A stretch of DNA of 64,000 nucleotides from NCBI RefSeq assembly GCF_031877795.1, contig NC_133935.1:74852303-74916302 (forward strand), given 5' to 3'. The translations under genes and the position numbers were made by a program. This document shows positions 49,506-63,692 of the stretch, piece after piece (position 1 is the first letter of the stretch; each line of letters begins with the position of its first letter). Source of the DNA: Strix aluco (Eukaryota; Chordata; Aves; Strigiformes; Strigidae). The notes under the pieces were generated by a model. The model did not search any database and was not told the DNA's origin. It saw only the letters and a list, made by a program, of their open reading frames with translations.

Positions 49506-52500
49506 GAAGTCAGGGTTTACATGCAAGCATGTGAGCTCAGGTGGTCCCAAGTACACTGCCTTCAGATTCCATTCCCACTGCTGGCTGTTTCAAGCTCTGC
49601 TTGGATCTGAATGCAGTGTGATGTTGACAGTCTTTGCTGTGTTTGATGTTAGTCTCCATTTCTCTTTGCAGTCTCCTGTGAAAACCACAGCACTGTGGAC
49701 TGAGGCCTCTCTGAACAGTGCCATTGCACACCTGACTTGCATTACTTAAAGACCAGTATATTTTTTGAGGGGTTAAGCAAAAAAAAAAAAATTACTTCAG
49801 TGTAAGTAATTTATTGCCTAAGAGGAATGTTTACAGCCGTGGCTCAGGTGTGCAGTGATGTAGTGTTATAGTATTATAAGGAACTGGCTTTGACCTTGAG
49901 AAGAATGTAAAAAAATGCCTGTCCTTGCTTTGATGCAAGGAAGTCTCATTTTGGGAAGTCTTCATTCTGTGGTGAACCCAATTCACGTAGCAAAATTATT
50001 TTCTGTTTTCTTCATGGTATACAAAAATGCAGTTTTATACTGCAGCTATGTGTCTTAACTCACATAAACAGTATACGGGACTTCAAGGATTTTTGCCTTT
50101 ATTAATTCTCTCTTGAACTCTATTAAAGCTCCACTCATGCTGTTTCATATGTCATATCTGTATGTCTACATCTAGTCCTTTCCCTTTCCTTAAAGTTTTT
50201 TAACTCCATGACTGTCATCAACAGCAGCTGCAAATTCTGTGGAATTTCTATATATATCAGCCCTCTTAATGACATTTAGCTCCTGCTAAAGAGCAGCCAA
50301 ATTTGGTGAAACCTGTCAGTGGCAGGTATCTCCCGAGATGATCTCCTTCCTCTTCCTGGGAGTTTTTTGGTCTTTATGGTTTAGATACATTGACTGTACT
50401 TTGAGTATTTTGAGTATCAGTCAAAATGCAGCTGTCTTTTCAGAGAGTAAATCAGTCCTTCAAGAGAATATAAGGTAAATTTTATGCAATTACTTACACA
50501 GATTAATAGATTTCTATAATACTATACAGTATGTGTAGCTTGTAACACTGGAAACAGTGAAAAAGATGTTCATAAGAATAGCATGAGTTTCTTAGAAATT
50601 TCTGAATATAACTACAGTTCAAAACCCCCTTTGTCTTTCCTGTTATGCTGCTACCTCTGCCTGTGGTATAGTTTCAGCAGCATCTTTGCCAGCCTCCTCC
50701 TTACTGACCTGCATCCTTCTCAAGGCATGTCAGTTCCCAGCATCGCCAGAGGCATGGCTGTTCCTTCTTCCACCGGAGGCACCAACTCCAGGGCTCTTGC
50801 AGAAACCTGTTGTGGGAAGTGCAAGGTGTCTCCAGAGAGAGGCTGCTGCATCCCTTCTGTCCCAGGGAAATAACACCCTAAAGCTCCCCAGAGATGGGTG
50901 GCATCGGCAGGATGAGGGCAGCCTGTGTGCTCACTTAGCAGGTCTCTGTAGCGACTCTATGTGAGCACAGAAGCGTGTATGTTCTGCGTGTGCAGGGAGT
51001 TGCAGTCAGCAGCTGTCCACATTTTTTTGGTGGAAAATTGAACCAGGGGCCTCATTGTTCTCAGAAATACAGTTGTGTCCACAACTGTTGTACAGAAAGG
51101 AGGGTAGGGCAAAGCTGCACCAGAGACTACTTTTGCGGTATTTCCCAGCCCTGGTATGATTTTTTTCATGGAGTCATTTCTTAGTCTTTTACAAAATAAA
51201 GTATCTACCTAACCCATGTATTCCTATCCATGTGATTCATGGACAGGAAGACTTCATATCCATTATGCAAACGCTGTTCACTTGATTCAGAAGGTAGAGT
51301 AAAAGCTGCATAGCAGGTTGCCATTGTGGCTGTCAACCAGCATGTGAGGCTGACCCACACTTTGCCATTGGGTTTTACGGGTGGTTTTGCACCTGATTTC
51401 TCCCCCCCATCACTGTATGAGTAGCCTGTGCTGAACATCACCAGGGCTTCTAGGCCACAGTTACAGATCCCATCTCCTCCTTTTCATCACCTTCTCTCTG
51501 CTACTTTGCCCAGTGGTGGTCCCCTCTTCCCCATTGCTCCTTTTTTTTTTTTTTTTTTCTCCAAAAAGTCTCTCTTCCCCTATTCCCTCTACTGGTTCCA
51601 GTGTCACAACCATCTCCATCCTAGCACACTCACTGCTGTCTTGCCTTCATGTCTGTTTTTGTGTCTCCTAAGTTTAAGTTATTTGGGATGGTGTTGGTCA
51701 GACTTTAGGAGCAACTTGATAGTTGTGAAATTTTGCACATTTTTCAACTTTTTGAGAAGTGAGATTCTGCTGAATTGGTGTTTTCTCATCAGAAGGCTTA
51801 GGCTTTTGATAAAGATCCCTTTTTCTGTCCCCTTTCTTTCCAAGCAGCAGACATGACTTTCTGCTTTAAAACACTGAAAAACTTCCAGATCAAAACATCG
51901 GAAATGATATCTCCACAAAGCACTTATGCTCCAGCAAAGCAGTATAGCTGGACTGAAATATATTTCATCGGACTTTTTTCAGTAAGCTCTATTAGTCAGC
52001 GAGTACTCTAAGAGTGCTAAATGAGGACATAATCTCCAGAAATATTTAGATGCTAAAAATGAAAATGTCTGTTGAGCATGTGTGAACTCTGATTTTTTTT
52101 TTTTTTTTTTTAAATTTTTGCATACATATATACACACACTATAATTTGTCCAAACTTGGAGGACAGCTCTCACACTTTGGAGTGGAAGAGCTGCTGAAAG
52201 CGAAGAACACTAGAATTTTTCAGCCAGGGCAACACAACATTTTCCTCTAACCTCATCTCAGAAATGAATGAAGTGTTTTGACTGAAATTCCTTCTCCCTT
52301 AAATAATTAAATCAGTCTGAGGCAGACACTTACCATGGGGGGAAAAAAAAAAAAAAAGAACCCAAAAGGCCCAAGAGGGTAAAAATTGGCAAAGATCTTA
52401 GGAACTGAAAATAGAAAGAAATGTTGGGCAACTTTTAAAGCAGCTGTTATCAGCTTTGTCTCTAATGTTTGCAGTGTGCTTTTGCCTGATCAGTAGGTTG

Positions 52501-55500
52501 TTCCCAGCACAGCCCTCCTGTATTTCTTGGGAAGATGTTCTTAGTCTCTCTTACTGGGCTATTTCAGGGCAGCTGAGGGCTTCCTACCAACATCTGCACG
52601 TGGTCTACCTGCTCCCACAGGCTCTCTCACAAGCTCCCTTCCTGTCCCTGCTGTGAGGGGTGAGATGAGTCAAGCTGGGGCTCCCCGCTTGCCCTAGTGC
52701 ACCATCCAGGAGGGCTAGCACAGGGTGCTGCTCTGTGGGGGTGGCAGGGTCCGGTGTTCCCCCTGCCCAGCCAAGCAATCTCCAGTGATAGGAAGGGGTC
52801 CTCACTTCTTCACTCACCCAAATTCTCATCCCAAGGAAGGGTGTTGTAGATGGTGCAGAGTGCTGTTGGACTTGTAGATGAGACTCACTGGTGTTTTGCC
52901 CATTGGGAGCCATGGGGCAGGTGGTGGGGCTGTGCCAGAGCCCCCCTTGCCTGCCCAACCCTGGGTGCTCCATGCAGCTGTTCTGCTCCAGATGTTTTCC
53001 AAGGTCCAGGTGAATCTTGGTGTCGGTCCTTGCTCCTGAAGCACCAGATATTGGGCATCAGCTACATATGGCATGAGCCAGGTAAAGGTAGAAACAAAGC
53101 CTGGTGGGGGGGATCTTGGAGGAATCTTCTTGTTGTTCTTGAAAGAGGAAACTGAGAGCTCTCATTAACAAGCCCTAGTCCCTACATAAAATCATGGTCC
53201 TGTTGCTGGGCTGTGCATTAGCACAGCTTTCCTGTTCTTGGTCATTAACACTTGGCATGGTGTGTGTTTTATTTTATGGGAATTTGATGTATTTCACCAC
53301 TGAGTAGAGAAAAAAAGTCATCACTGAGACTGTCATGATTAATTTTTTTCCTCTTGAAGAACTATGAAATTATTCTGAAACATATGACACGTGTATAATA
53401 ACAGCCTAGTGCTCTGTTTTTAAAAAATGTGCTAGAGGCGTTGTGCAGTTTCCCAGAGGCTTAATGAGGGACCCATACTGTGTTGGAAATTTTTCAACAA
53501 TAAAAATTGACCTATTACATGCTCATGTAAAATGAGGGTTGACAATCACACAAATATGTCCAAAAATCAAATACAGGCATTGTAAAATATCACTTCTTTC
53601 CCACAGAGAAACGGGTCACCTGTTCACAGTAGAATTTTGCATTATATCCCATTCGGTAAAGAATAAGATGCTTCCCCACAGGGAAACAAAATGGCAGCAA
53701 AGTACTGGCCCGTTGCCCTTCTATCAATGCTTTTCATTGACTGTTTTGCCAAGTCGTCAAAAATAACGCATAGGCATATTTTTTCAACATATGTTTTGCC
53801 TCTTTCTTGGTTTAAAGGCACAAAGGGAAGAAAAGGTTCTGCATTATTCGCCACTTCATCATCAAATGCAAGAAAAAGTCATTGTTTGGTTGTTTGATTT
53901 TCTTTTTCTCTCTGTAATACTCCTTTTATTTTTTAAAAATCTAGTCTCTTTTGCTGTTCTTTTAACATGTATATCAGAAGTGGCCTCCTCTTAAAAATTG
54001 GGCATATGGCTATGAACCTGCATCTGCATTCAGGGAAGTGTCTGTTGCGAAACACTGAAATTTGGAGTAATGGGAGCAGAAAAGTTGGATTCAGGAATTA
54101 TTCGGTATACTGTTGAATAATCAAAGAAAGGAAGTTAATTAAATATGAAGTGTTGAAGAATAAATAAAACATGGTAAATATTGCACCTCTGCTCAGAACA
54201 AAGTAAGACTCAATGTTTATATGTTCTTTAGATTTTTAACAGTGAGTTTAAGTGAATGTGTACCCCAGAGGAAACACTGGGGTTTAAAAAAACCCAACTG
54301 TTTCATTGCTGAATGTGTATCACCAGTGAATGTGCTAGCAGTCACCTCACAGTATCTTGCTACAGTTCCCTGGCCAGTCACTGGCTCGTGATGTTCCCAG
54401 CAAGAGGGAGCAACATGAGGAGGTGGAACATGATGTAGGGAGAGATTGAGTTTATCAGCAAGCATCGATCTCCGCATGTTAAAACGGGGGAAAGGATTAA
54501 AGTATGATAGCAGAACCAGTGTGGTAAATAAGGTCGTGATGCATCTTCAGTGTACGAGGCTACAAGTCATGAGACTGCTCTTCAGCAGGGAGACCTTTTT
54601 GTGTGGACCTACTTGCAGGTTCTTTGCCCTTTGTAATGCAGTTTAAAAAAAGAAAAAATCCTATATGATAGGCTGTAGATTTGCAATGCAGTTTATCCAC
54701 ATTTAAATAAAGATGGGTAAAGATTGGAAAAAAAAAAAGAGATTAGATGTAGAAAAGGATGATATTAGACACAGTTGAGGAGAGAAAGAGAAGAAAATTT
54801 GCCTCATTGTTAAGCTAATTAATTCATTTTTTGTAAAATTTCCTAGTTCTGATTTTCAATTCAGAGGTATGCAACCTAATGTTAGAATATTTGGACAGGA
54901 GATTATTATGAAGCAAAGAAGGTTGCGTGCTGCTGTAGGATTACAGACATCATTCTGGCCATAGAGGATATTGCATTTATATAATAGGAACAACCTATCA
55001 CTTAATAAATTAAGTGTTTCCAAGCTAGAACTGTGAAACTGATGTTAAGTATACAATAATACAGTCTGAAAGATACCAAAGTAAAAATGTGAGAATTAGT
55101 GTTTACAAAAAGTAAATAAATATTGCAAGATTTGTCAGTTCTAAAAAAGAATATATAGATTCCAGTGTTACTTGCACATGCTATTTGGATGATTACTTTA
55201 CTGGTAATACCTAAGAATCTCTTAAAAATACATTAATGAGTTATTTAAATACACATAATCTGTAATGACCTAGATGCCCATATAACTTAAGTGTATATAA
55301 TATGCATGATAAGCATAATTTAGCACCCTACTTAGGTTCAGAAAGAACAGCACCATAATCCTGGTTATTTCATTGCTTTTACTATATTCTGTTGTCTTGA
55401 CAATTACTTACAAACCATATATTCCAATGCTATGTTTTACTAACTCATTGCACATTTAATATATAGGTATATAGTATAGTTTTGTGCTTCTAGCAAAGGC

Positions 55501-55946
55501 AACTTCCCAAGCAGCGATGGCCATGACCACCCTTTTGATGTTCATTTCAGATTCTGTTGTAATGCTCAATTTGTGTCTGGTTTCTGCTGCAGATGATTAC
55601 GGGTATGGAATTTATGATTCATTTAGGAATAGACGCCAAGTCAAACAGCAATAAATGCCAGTCGTTTACCTCTAAAACAGTCAATTTGCTTCAAGTAAAC
55701 CCTGAGGAAGTTGTACAGGAGCATATTGAAACTTGGCTTGAATGCTGAACAAGTTATTTGGGCAAATTACATGGGAAAGCCAATTTAAAGTCATTGAAAT
55801 GCCATAAGTATTGGGGGAATTCAGATGAGTTCACTGTACTGAATGATGGGATCTCATTCAAGGGCAAGAATCTGCTCACCGAATGTGTACAAGATCTTAA
55901 GTACTGCTTACAAATAATTATATGTATCTTATTTCTCTCATTTCAG
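49506..55946. other. Intron 1 distal part, simple repeats only
   Basis: No gene or classified transposon is recognised. Low-complexity tracts include an A12 at about 49780, T-runs at about 51541-51559 and 52092-52111, an A-run at 52342-52357 and an A11 near 54728. The last few hundred bases before exon 2 show no conserved exon-like block other than the acceptor itself. Confidence 0.55.
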
Positions 55947-56057
55947 TGACTATTTCAACAAGCACCTTCTTTGATGGCTTACTGGTAACTGGACTCTACA
56001 CCTCTACAAGTGTTCAGGCTTCCCAGAGCGTTGGTGGTTCCAGTGCTTTTGGATTTG
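55947..56057 (+). CDS. RELN: Reelin, coding exon 2
   Basis: The exon is 111 bases, phase 1 at both ends. It completes Val77 and encodes residues 78-113, with one base of codon 114 (Gly). The peptide [17 protein letters not shown]...[16 protein letters not shown] is nearly identical to mammalian reelin at this position; I recall Ile where this has Val after QAS-QS. It belongs to the Reeler (reelin N-terminal) domain. The acceptor is a good pyrimidine tract, ttatttctctcatttcag|TGACT, and the donor is GATTTG|gtaagt at 56058. Both match the known exon structure, in which exon 1 ends after QEYH plus one base. No stop or frameshift is present. Being 111 bases and phase-symmetric, skipping it would keep the frame but remove 37 residues of the Reeler domain. 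Confidence 0.97.
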
Positions 56058-59000
56058 GTAAGTCCAGTGTGTAACTCACATTCTGCAACCCAGGGGAGTA
56101 CAAAAGACAGCAATAACCACACAATTACTGCAACAGGTTAATTTAGACTGAGTAATCAACAATACACAGAAGTCAGTGGGAGTCAATGAGGTAAGGCAGT
56201 GGTAGTTTTTTAGACAGCTTTTATTTCTTCCTCCGCTTTCTTCGTCTTTGGTCAGCCCTGGTACTGGTATACCAAATTACATGAATTTTAAGACAGAAAA
56301 GCCTCAACAGCTAAATGGTTAAAATAGCCATTTGTAAATGGTGTGGCATTTTGTATAAACTAAAACACTTAGCCCAAAGCGTTCTTGGGCTGAAAAACTG
56401 ATTCCGCTGAGCTTATGTCAACCTACTTTTTCCATTCACTTAACAATAGCATCTTCCTTGAAACTAGAATGCTGGTTAAAGTATTTTATATAACCAATTA
56501 TTTTCCATGTACAAAACCCAGAATTGTAGTAAAAGGGGTAGGACAGGTTTTGCAGAATTATTATATGTTTCAAGTGCTGCTGTAGCATTCAGCAGTAGCA
56601 GCCAGGCCAGCTGTGCTAAGGACAAGTGCTTTTGAAAAATCTGTTCTAAATTTGTGCAAGTAATTTACAGCTGTACCTTCTGCAGTTTGTTATTTGGTAG
56701 CATTTTTTGTATTCTTACAAATAATTGTAAGTATTGTGTTCCTCCAAGTGGAGGAACTCAGTGACCCCTAACAAGCAATCTGGGGTGAAGGTACAAAAAT
56801 AGGTACCAGTCATGTGGGACATCAACTGCGCTGCACTTGCAGTAGCGTGTTTAAATGTTCATTTGTCTGTTAGGGTTAAAATTCATTACTTTCTTCATAA
56901 TAATCTTTCGTGGTAATTATCTCTGTTATAATGCATGTGAAACACGAGTGGCCTGGACATATGAGTGTCATACAGCAGATACGTTGGCTTGTAAATGAAA
57001 GAATGCTCCCTAAGTAGCACATTATTTAAAACTGTATTGAGGAATTTGAGAAGGACTTTGCCTCTGTGAATAACACCACCAATCAACTTCAAACCTTTTC
57101 CTCGGCCTTTTAAAGGGAAGAGCACAGGTGCCACAGGTATTTAATGTCTTATGCAAAATGCACTGAAAGATACACTTTTCTGGAAGAAGTAGTACTGCTG
57201 TTTCTGCTTTCCGACTGTACTCTTTACAAGATGAACAGGATCTGTTGGAGTAAGTGAGATGGAAAGCACTTAACAATGTGAAATTTTTGTCATGATCGAG
57301 TTACTGGCAAGCTATTTTCTTGCTATAAAATAGGTGTTTGTAACATGTCACTGGGGAGATCATGGCCCTGTATGGCAAACTCGCTGCGCAAGATATACAG
57401 GTCATGTTTAATTACAGGTAAATGTTTAAGAATGGAAATTAAGCAAAATTTTAAGAACCTAAATAGCTTTGGCATTTACAAAGTACATCTGTATTTTTTC
57501 CTAAATTTTTATCTTCATCTGTAGAACAGGGCTGTTACAGTGGGTGTCTCACTGAGACAGATGTCAAAGTAACACGTGATGTGTGACAGGAAAAAAGACA
57601 TGGCCTTTTTTAACTTGCAGAAGGTAATTTTCTGGCTCTTGATGTGTTACTTTGACCATTTGGTCACTGGTGAGATAACCAACAAGCTGGGAAAATATAA
57701 AAGCCAAAGAGCTGCAAAAGCAGTCATGCGTGGCTGGAGCACCTCATTTTGCTCGTCAATACAAATTTTCAAACATCGTGCTCAGGGGATGTCTTGCTGC
57801 TCTGTCTCAAACATGCCTTCATCCATTTCGGAGAAAAACTACTGCCATCTTTGACCTTTCTTTTGGACATTCTGCAGGCAAACTGTAGGGTCAGTTGTGT
57901 TGCCATTGTTAGTTATGCAACATTTTAAATAAAAATCTCATTTTACTGTTTTTCTTTGCTAGCTCCTAAACTTGTACTTATATTGAAAAAAAACCAGTCT
58001 GAATGTTTCAAAGGAGCTGATGCTCTTGTGCAGTGTCTTTGCTGTCACAGTAAAAAGTGAAGAAAAAATGTCAATGGTTTTTGAAATTAACTTTATATGA
58101 ATGTTCAATCCATGATGTACTGATGGCTCGCAGGACTGAGAACTACATAAACTTTTCCTTTCTGTACACTGCAGTGGGAGATGAGAAGGCTGGCCTGTTC
58201 CAAAAAGAATTTAACATGTGAATGATAAGCTTTTTAAAACAATTAAGTAGTTTAAAAATTTAACAATATTTTAAATTCTACTATCTGTAGTATAAAAAGA
58301 GAGTATCCACAGTATTTAATATATTGTTTAATAAAATAGTAGGTGGGAATGACATTGTTTTGTTTTCTGAAGAAACATAAAGTGCTTTCTCCAGAAACCC
58401 TGGATCCATCTGTTGTGTCATCATTTGCAGTTAGCAAAGATGCTCCTCCTTTCCAGCAAGTGGTCATGATGTTCAGGTTAGATTTAGCTTGCTGGAAATG
58501 ATTTTTTAAAAAATGTTGGGGACTATGTCAGGTTCAGAGACCTTAATTCAAAGATTTACGTGGTTTATCATAGATTAAATGGGGGGGCTGAAACTGGGCC
58601 GTTAAAACCTGAAGATAACAATATTCTGAAATTGGGTTGATAGTGGTTGCATACAGAGCAGGGAAGAATATTTTTTTCTTCCTAGCAATATTACCATTGA
58701 AACGCTCTTGTCTGTGTTACACAGGAGGTCACGCTAGATTATCCTAATCTCCCAGTCTGCCCTGACAGTATGAAGTCTTCCCAACATACATATATTTGTC
58801 TTTTGTGTCACAAGTTACCATACTGTGGCTACAATTATCTTTTAATTACCCAATTTAGGAAGTCACTTTATGCAGACACAATCATTGTCAGTTATCACAG
58901 TTAGTTAACCGTGTCAAGAAGCTTTGAAGAAAAAAGATAAAATACGTTACTGCTAACAGAGTTAATTCTAAGGGTTATCTTTTCTTTCTTTTTCAGCATA

Positions 59001-62000
59001 CATTGCGTAGCCAAAGAAATAGCTCCTGTTTTCCTCTGTGGGATTACACTGACATGAAACTTGCTGAAATTTTTATTTGGGAAGCCTTCTAACAACTCTT
59101 TTAGGGAGAAATGTGTGAGCTTTTGGGGATAAAACTTAATAATAGTCATAAATATTAATCTTTTGTCCCAAGCTGAACCATTATCTAGGTTCAGATTAAG
59201 GTAAAACTAAAACTCTAAAGGTAAAATTAGAACTGGGATAAAACATAAATGTGTACTTGAAACTTCATTAACCAAACTGTGAGGATGCTTTAGCAAAGAA
59301 ATGACCCTTAAATCTAGCTTTTAAGAGTAGTGCTTCTTTCTTCGTTAGAACCCTTGATACAACAGATACCCGAAGTTGCATCTCTCCTGTATCATTTCCA
59401 TTCTCCTTTTCTGTTCAGTGTGGTGTGTACCTGGGATCATTTCCATGTCCTTCAGCATTGCCTGCTGAAGGCTGAAGAGAAATCCTGCTCTTATCTCTCC
59501 CTTTCTCAAGCCATACTGATACTACTCACTGTCATTCACATCTTGTCTGTCTCTGGAAAAATATCTTGAACTCCTGTGGGATCTCTCCATCCCTCAGTGT
59601 TCTTCCCTTCTTCTGCTTTTGACTTGGAGGGTCCTTGCTGGTGTTTGGCCTTTTTTTGACAGCTTGGGTCACCTGCTGGCCGTGCTCTGGGGTTTATCAG
59701 CCCACCTACCCTCCCATACAGCCAGGATGTCCATACAGTCACTTAGGCGCTCTCACTGCTTGACTTATTCCAAATAGATAAGAGGAAGGTGGGAGACAGG
59801 AATACTGAAAAACATGTTAGAAAGCTACAAATGCAGTGGTGGGTTTGATAGGAATGATTGTTTGCAAATGAGATTAATGTTAAATGGGTTTGGTGGGTGG
59901 TAGGGGTACTGGTCTGTAACCTGGGATAAGTATGAAAATACAGCTCAGCTCCTCCAAAGCCATGTGCGTTGGAAAGCAAGGAATGCAGTATCACTTTTAC
60001 AATTAAAGGAGACGATTAGAGCATAATCCCTCAGCAGCGATAAGGAGCACTGTGTGCTGAGGACCTGAATCTGTCTCATTACACAGGATCTTCCTGGCTG
60101 ACAGGCTGGTTGAGCAGACAGATGTGCTGGGCTGCGCACATCAAAGCTTGCCTTTGACCTGCCAGTCACACTGCATCTTCATGTACTTGGGTTCTTCCCA
60201 AAGCTTTCTGACTCCCTGGTAGATTTTCACATCATGCACACATGACAAATTATTAAAAATTTTAGTTTGGTGAAATTAGTTTCTTACAAACTATGGTGGA
60301 AAATGTAAGCCTGTATAGTTAACCCCCCAAAACCTAATTTTATACAAAATCATAATTACTACACAGACGTTTACCTTTTACTAAATGCAGAATAAACAAG
60401 TAATTTCATGATAATATTTGTGCATGCACCTTTCAACCTAAATCGAAAAGGTCCTTTTGAAAGTCCATACGCTCTGTTATGGTAGAGACAGTGGATTCAA
60501 AGCTCTCATTACACTGATAGTGTTGCCATAGGCATAACTGGCTAACAGAAAGTTTTTGGTTTATTTTCTGTGCAGGTTTATACAACTTGTAATTTACCAT
60601 CTTTTAAAGTGGATGTCTCCTTTCTACTGTGAGGTCATAAACTGCTGGTGAATTTTAGGTTTTGTTTAAATCTGCGGGCTACTTTATAATGTGCTATGAG
60701 AGAAATATTTTAGTGCCTAAACAGGGGAATTGCATCTGCTAGAAAACAAAAAATAGAATATGAATGATCATCTTGCAATCTTTCCCCTTTTGCAATTATT
60801 TATTTCTATACCATGAAGGTGATCACACCTACTGTAAACAATACATTAAGTCTTTAGGATTTAAAAAAATATTTGAATAGTTACATATATTCCTTAAAAT
60901 AGGGAGACTAATAAATTTCCTAGAAGAAATCCTGTGAAGAGCAATCAGCAGAAATAATTTACTTGGCATTACATTTTTATCTTGTACTCTTTTCTTTTTA
61001 AATTATTCTATTGCCTTTTGACAGGATTAAGGCAGCCTTCACATAATCCTCTGCTTGGTATTTTGGTTACATACATGTTTGCATAGCAAACCAAAACCAA
61101 AAACCCCTTTCAATTTGTAGAGGAATGGTCATTTTGATCTGGCTCTGTATGAGTTGGGAATTTGGGAGAAGGATAAAAGTATTTTCCTGGTCCTGTATCC
61201 CCCTTTGGCTCACAGGTCATAAGCATCCACCATAGGTGGATGTCATTGATGATGCTGCTGGTTTCATCTCCAGAAGGAGAAGGGCAAAGAGGGTGCCTTG
61301 GCCTTGGTAGATTAAGGGCACCCACAGCGTCATCTCCAAGGGGATACCACAGAAAACACTCTGGTCATGCTCTCCAGGTCTGCCAGTGCATCAGTCCGTA
61401 CTGTGCATTGGAAGCATCCAAGGCTCCCTCTGCTCCAGGATGGGGCACGTGGTTTTGAGCCTTCAGAGGCTTCTTTCTTGGCATCAGTTTATGCGCAAAC
61501 ACTGATAGTTCTGGGGCAATGTTTTGCTTTCAGATTTTGACAGATAAAGGAAAATATCCCCCACTAACATTGTGAGATGGAAAAAGGCCAACTGTTGGAT
61601 TTTTCTTGTTAGGTGAGCCTATAAAATTGATCCCCTCTGCTCAGTCTTTGCCTCTCCATGCTTGTTCACAGCTTTAAAAAGTAAGGAATAATCAGTAAAT
61701 GCCAGATCTTAAAAAGTTTTCAGCTATGTACATGCTACTGCTCTTGAAGTGAAGTTTTGTAACTTACTGAAATTGCTGTAGATCCCTGCTTTACTTTGTG
61801 ACAAGCAAAATGGGCTCCAGGACCCTCCCTTCACACCGGAGATATTTGCCAGAAACCAAACAGATGGTAAACTAGGAAGAAATGACCCTCGGCATTCTCA
61901 TTAGAACAGTTGGGGAAGTTTTAATAGGCCCCCATTTGCCTTGTGCTGTATCTAATACCCTTTGAACTGCCACTTCTTTTTTTTTTTTTTTTTGTTTGTT

Positions 62001-62039
62001 ACAAGTCAACTACTGCCATGTATATTTTAATAGGGATTA

Positions 62040-62420
62040 TCAAATACAATTTGCCCAGAAGATGTACCAGCCCTCTGCTGCTAATTAGCAAAGTTTAAAT
62101 AATCACGGAGTTCTGGAATAATTGGAAAGAAACACTGTTTTTCCTGCCAATGCATAATTACCAATTAACAGGAAGATAAAATATCTGTACAGCAGTCATA
62201 TCTTGGAGAATTTGTTAACAGTCAATTAAATAGTGAGTTGGTGCCAAACTGACATTGGTCAAGAAAGTTTACATCTGAGTTTAGTTTTAAGATATTCCCC
62301 CTGCAAATGGTATGTAATGAAACCATAATGATGATAAAGCTTTCAAAGTTTGTGTGTCACAATGTTTAATTACTACTTAAATGTCTCTATGGGCAAAAGT
62401 TGACCATTTCTACAAGTGGT
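62040..62420. promoter_or_regulatory. Candidate conserved non-coding element
   Basis: A block of about 380 bp is dense in homeodomain-type cores: GCTAATTAGC (62080), TGCATAATTACC (62151), CCAATTAACAG (62161), GTCAATTAAAT (62221) and GTTTAATTACT (62363). A TTGGTGCCAA palindrome (62239) and a CTTTCAAAG TCF/LEF-like word (62340) are also present. The sequence is free of recognisable repeats and resembles the A+T-rich ultraconserved enhancers common in introns of neurodevelopmental genes. Conservation itself cannot be seen from one sequence, so this is inference. Confidence 0.35.
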
Positions 62421-63639
62421 TGACTATCACGTGTGCCTTATGAAAAGGGTTTCAGCTTTATTAACACAACACATATTCATTATCATGGCATAGGCAGTTA
62501 TTGCCCATGCTCACCTGACAAGGAACTGTGTCCCCAAGTATTTTATCTGCTGAGGAGGAAAATTCCCCACACGTAACTGTATAAGGCAAACAGCAATGCC
62601 CCAAGGTTGGAGGAACAAGATAGATAGACAGGGAGCCTAAACAGAAAATACTTAAACTGGCCTAGCTGGAGTCTAGTTTGACCCAGTCCCATCACCCTGA
62701 ATGCTTTCACCCATTTCTGCACATACTCTTGCACTTGTCCGGTTTACCCTAACCTCCTGCCACAGCAGCAGAAGCTCTTGGACATTAAAATCCGATTTTG
62801 CCTAATCCGCTGAGAAGCCCTAAGTTTAGCATTCATAAAAGTGAGTGATGGTGTCTGCTCCATAATTTATTTCAAATGTCTTTGGAGCGTTACGTAGATG
62901 ACAGTAAAGTAACTCAAGCTTTTAACCTTTCAAATATACCTGTAGCTTCAGCTAGTATCTGTGTGGTCAAGGCTGAAAAGGAGAATGAACCTATGTAGAA
63001 GTGTGGCACATGCAACATTGCTGGTATTTGCTAGCTTTGAGTAGTGGGTGCAGGTAGGTGTTTAATGCCATAGGCAACACTTAATGCTTTGCGGATGAAA
63101 TGAGAGATGGAGAGAACCATTTTCCAGTGTGGCAGTGCTTATAAAGGGGCCCCTGGAGTTCTTAAACAAGAAAATGCCTTTGGAGATGGTTTTACATAGA
63201 AAAACCAGAGTGTGAATTGAAGTGTTGGGGCCAATTTTGATCCAATTTAGCAAGTACATTTATTCAGTAGTGATGTTTTTCCAGATCTTATATACATCTG
63301 TTTTTCTCCCTTGAGTGGCCAGAAAATGGTATGGGGAAAAGTTAGAGCATCACTGAATTTTAATGTGAATTTTTAATTGCATTTTAATTTTTAATAAAAT
63401 GCATACAGTAAAAAACTGATGTAAAAGTTTAAGTGATCAGAACAGGTTTTTTGCTACCTCATACCTCTGAGAAGACTCTGATCCCAATAAGGTATGGATT
63501 TCATTAAAAATATTAAGATGTTAAAACAGTCATTGTGACAGGTTGGTGATTTTTGTCTATACTAATACTTATTGAAAGTAATTAGTAATGCTTTTTGAAG
63601 TGTGCAAATTGTAGGTCCTTTTAATAATGGAAAATAGTG

Positions 63640-63692
63640 TTTATATAAATATATACACACAACCCCACATATATACACATATGTATTTGTTC
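63640..63692 (+). repeat. TA/CA-rich microsatellite-like tract
   Basis: Alternating TATA, ATACACACA and CATATATACACATATG words form an interrupted purine/pyrimidine-alternating tract. It is probably a decayed (TA)n/(CA)n repeat. Confidence 0.7.

Larger units (their letters stand above)
5381..55946 (+). other. RELN: Reelin intron 1 (50.6 kb)
   Basis: The intron is bounded by the donor gtaggt at 5381 and the acceptor ttatttctctcatttcag ending at 55946; it is phase 1. Apart from the second CpG island and the repeats listed separately, it is A+T-rich sequence. I see no gene, tRNA or clear exon in the long stretches 9.0-19.1, 22.2-31.9, 34.1-40.9, 44.0-48.6 and 49.6-55.9 kb. Open frames there are short and unrecognisable. 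A very long first intron is typical of vertebrate RELN. Confidence 0.93.

Noticed and set aside
51541..52111. T-runs that could be the poly(A) tails of minus-strand retrocopies
   Set aside because: The sequence on the expected side of each T-run shows no recognisable gene or SINE body, so they are listed only as low-complexity tracts.
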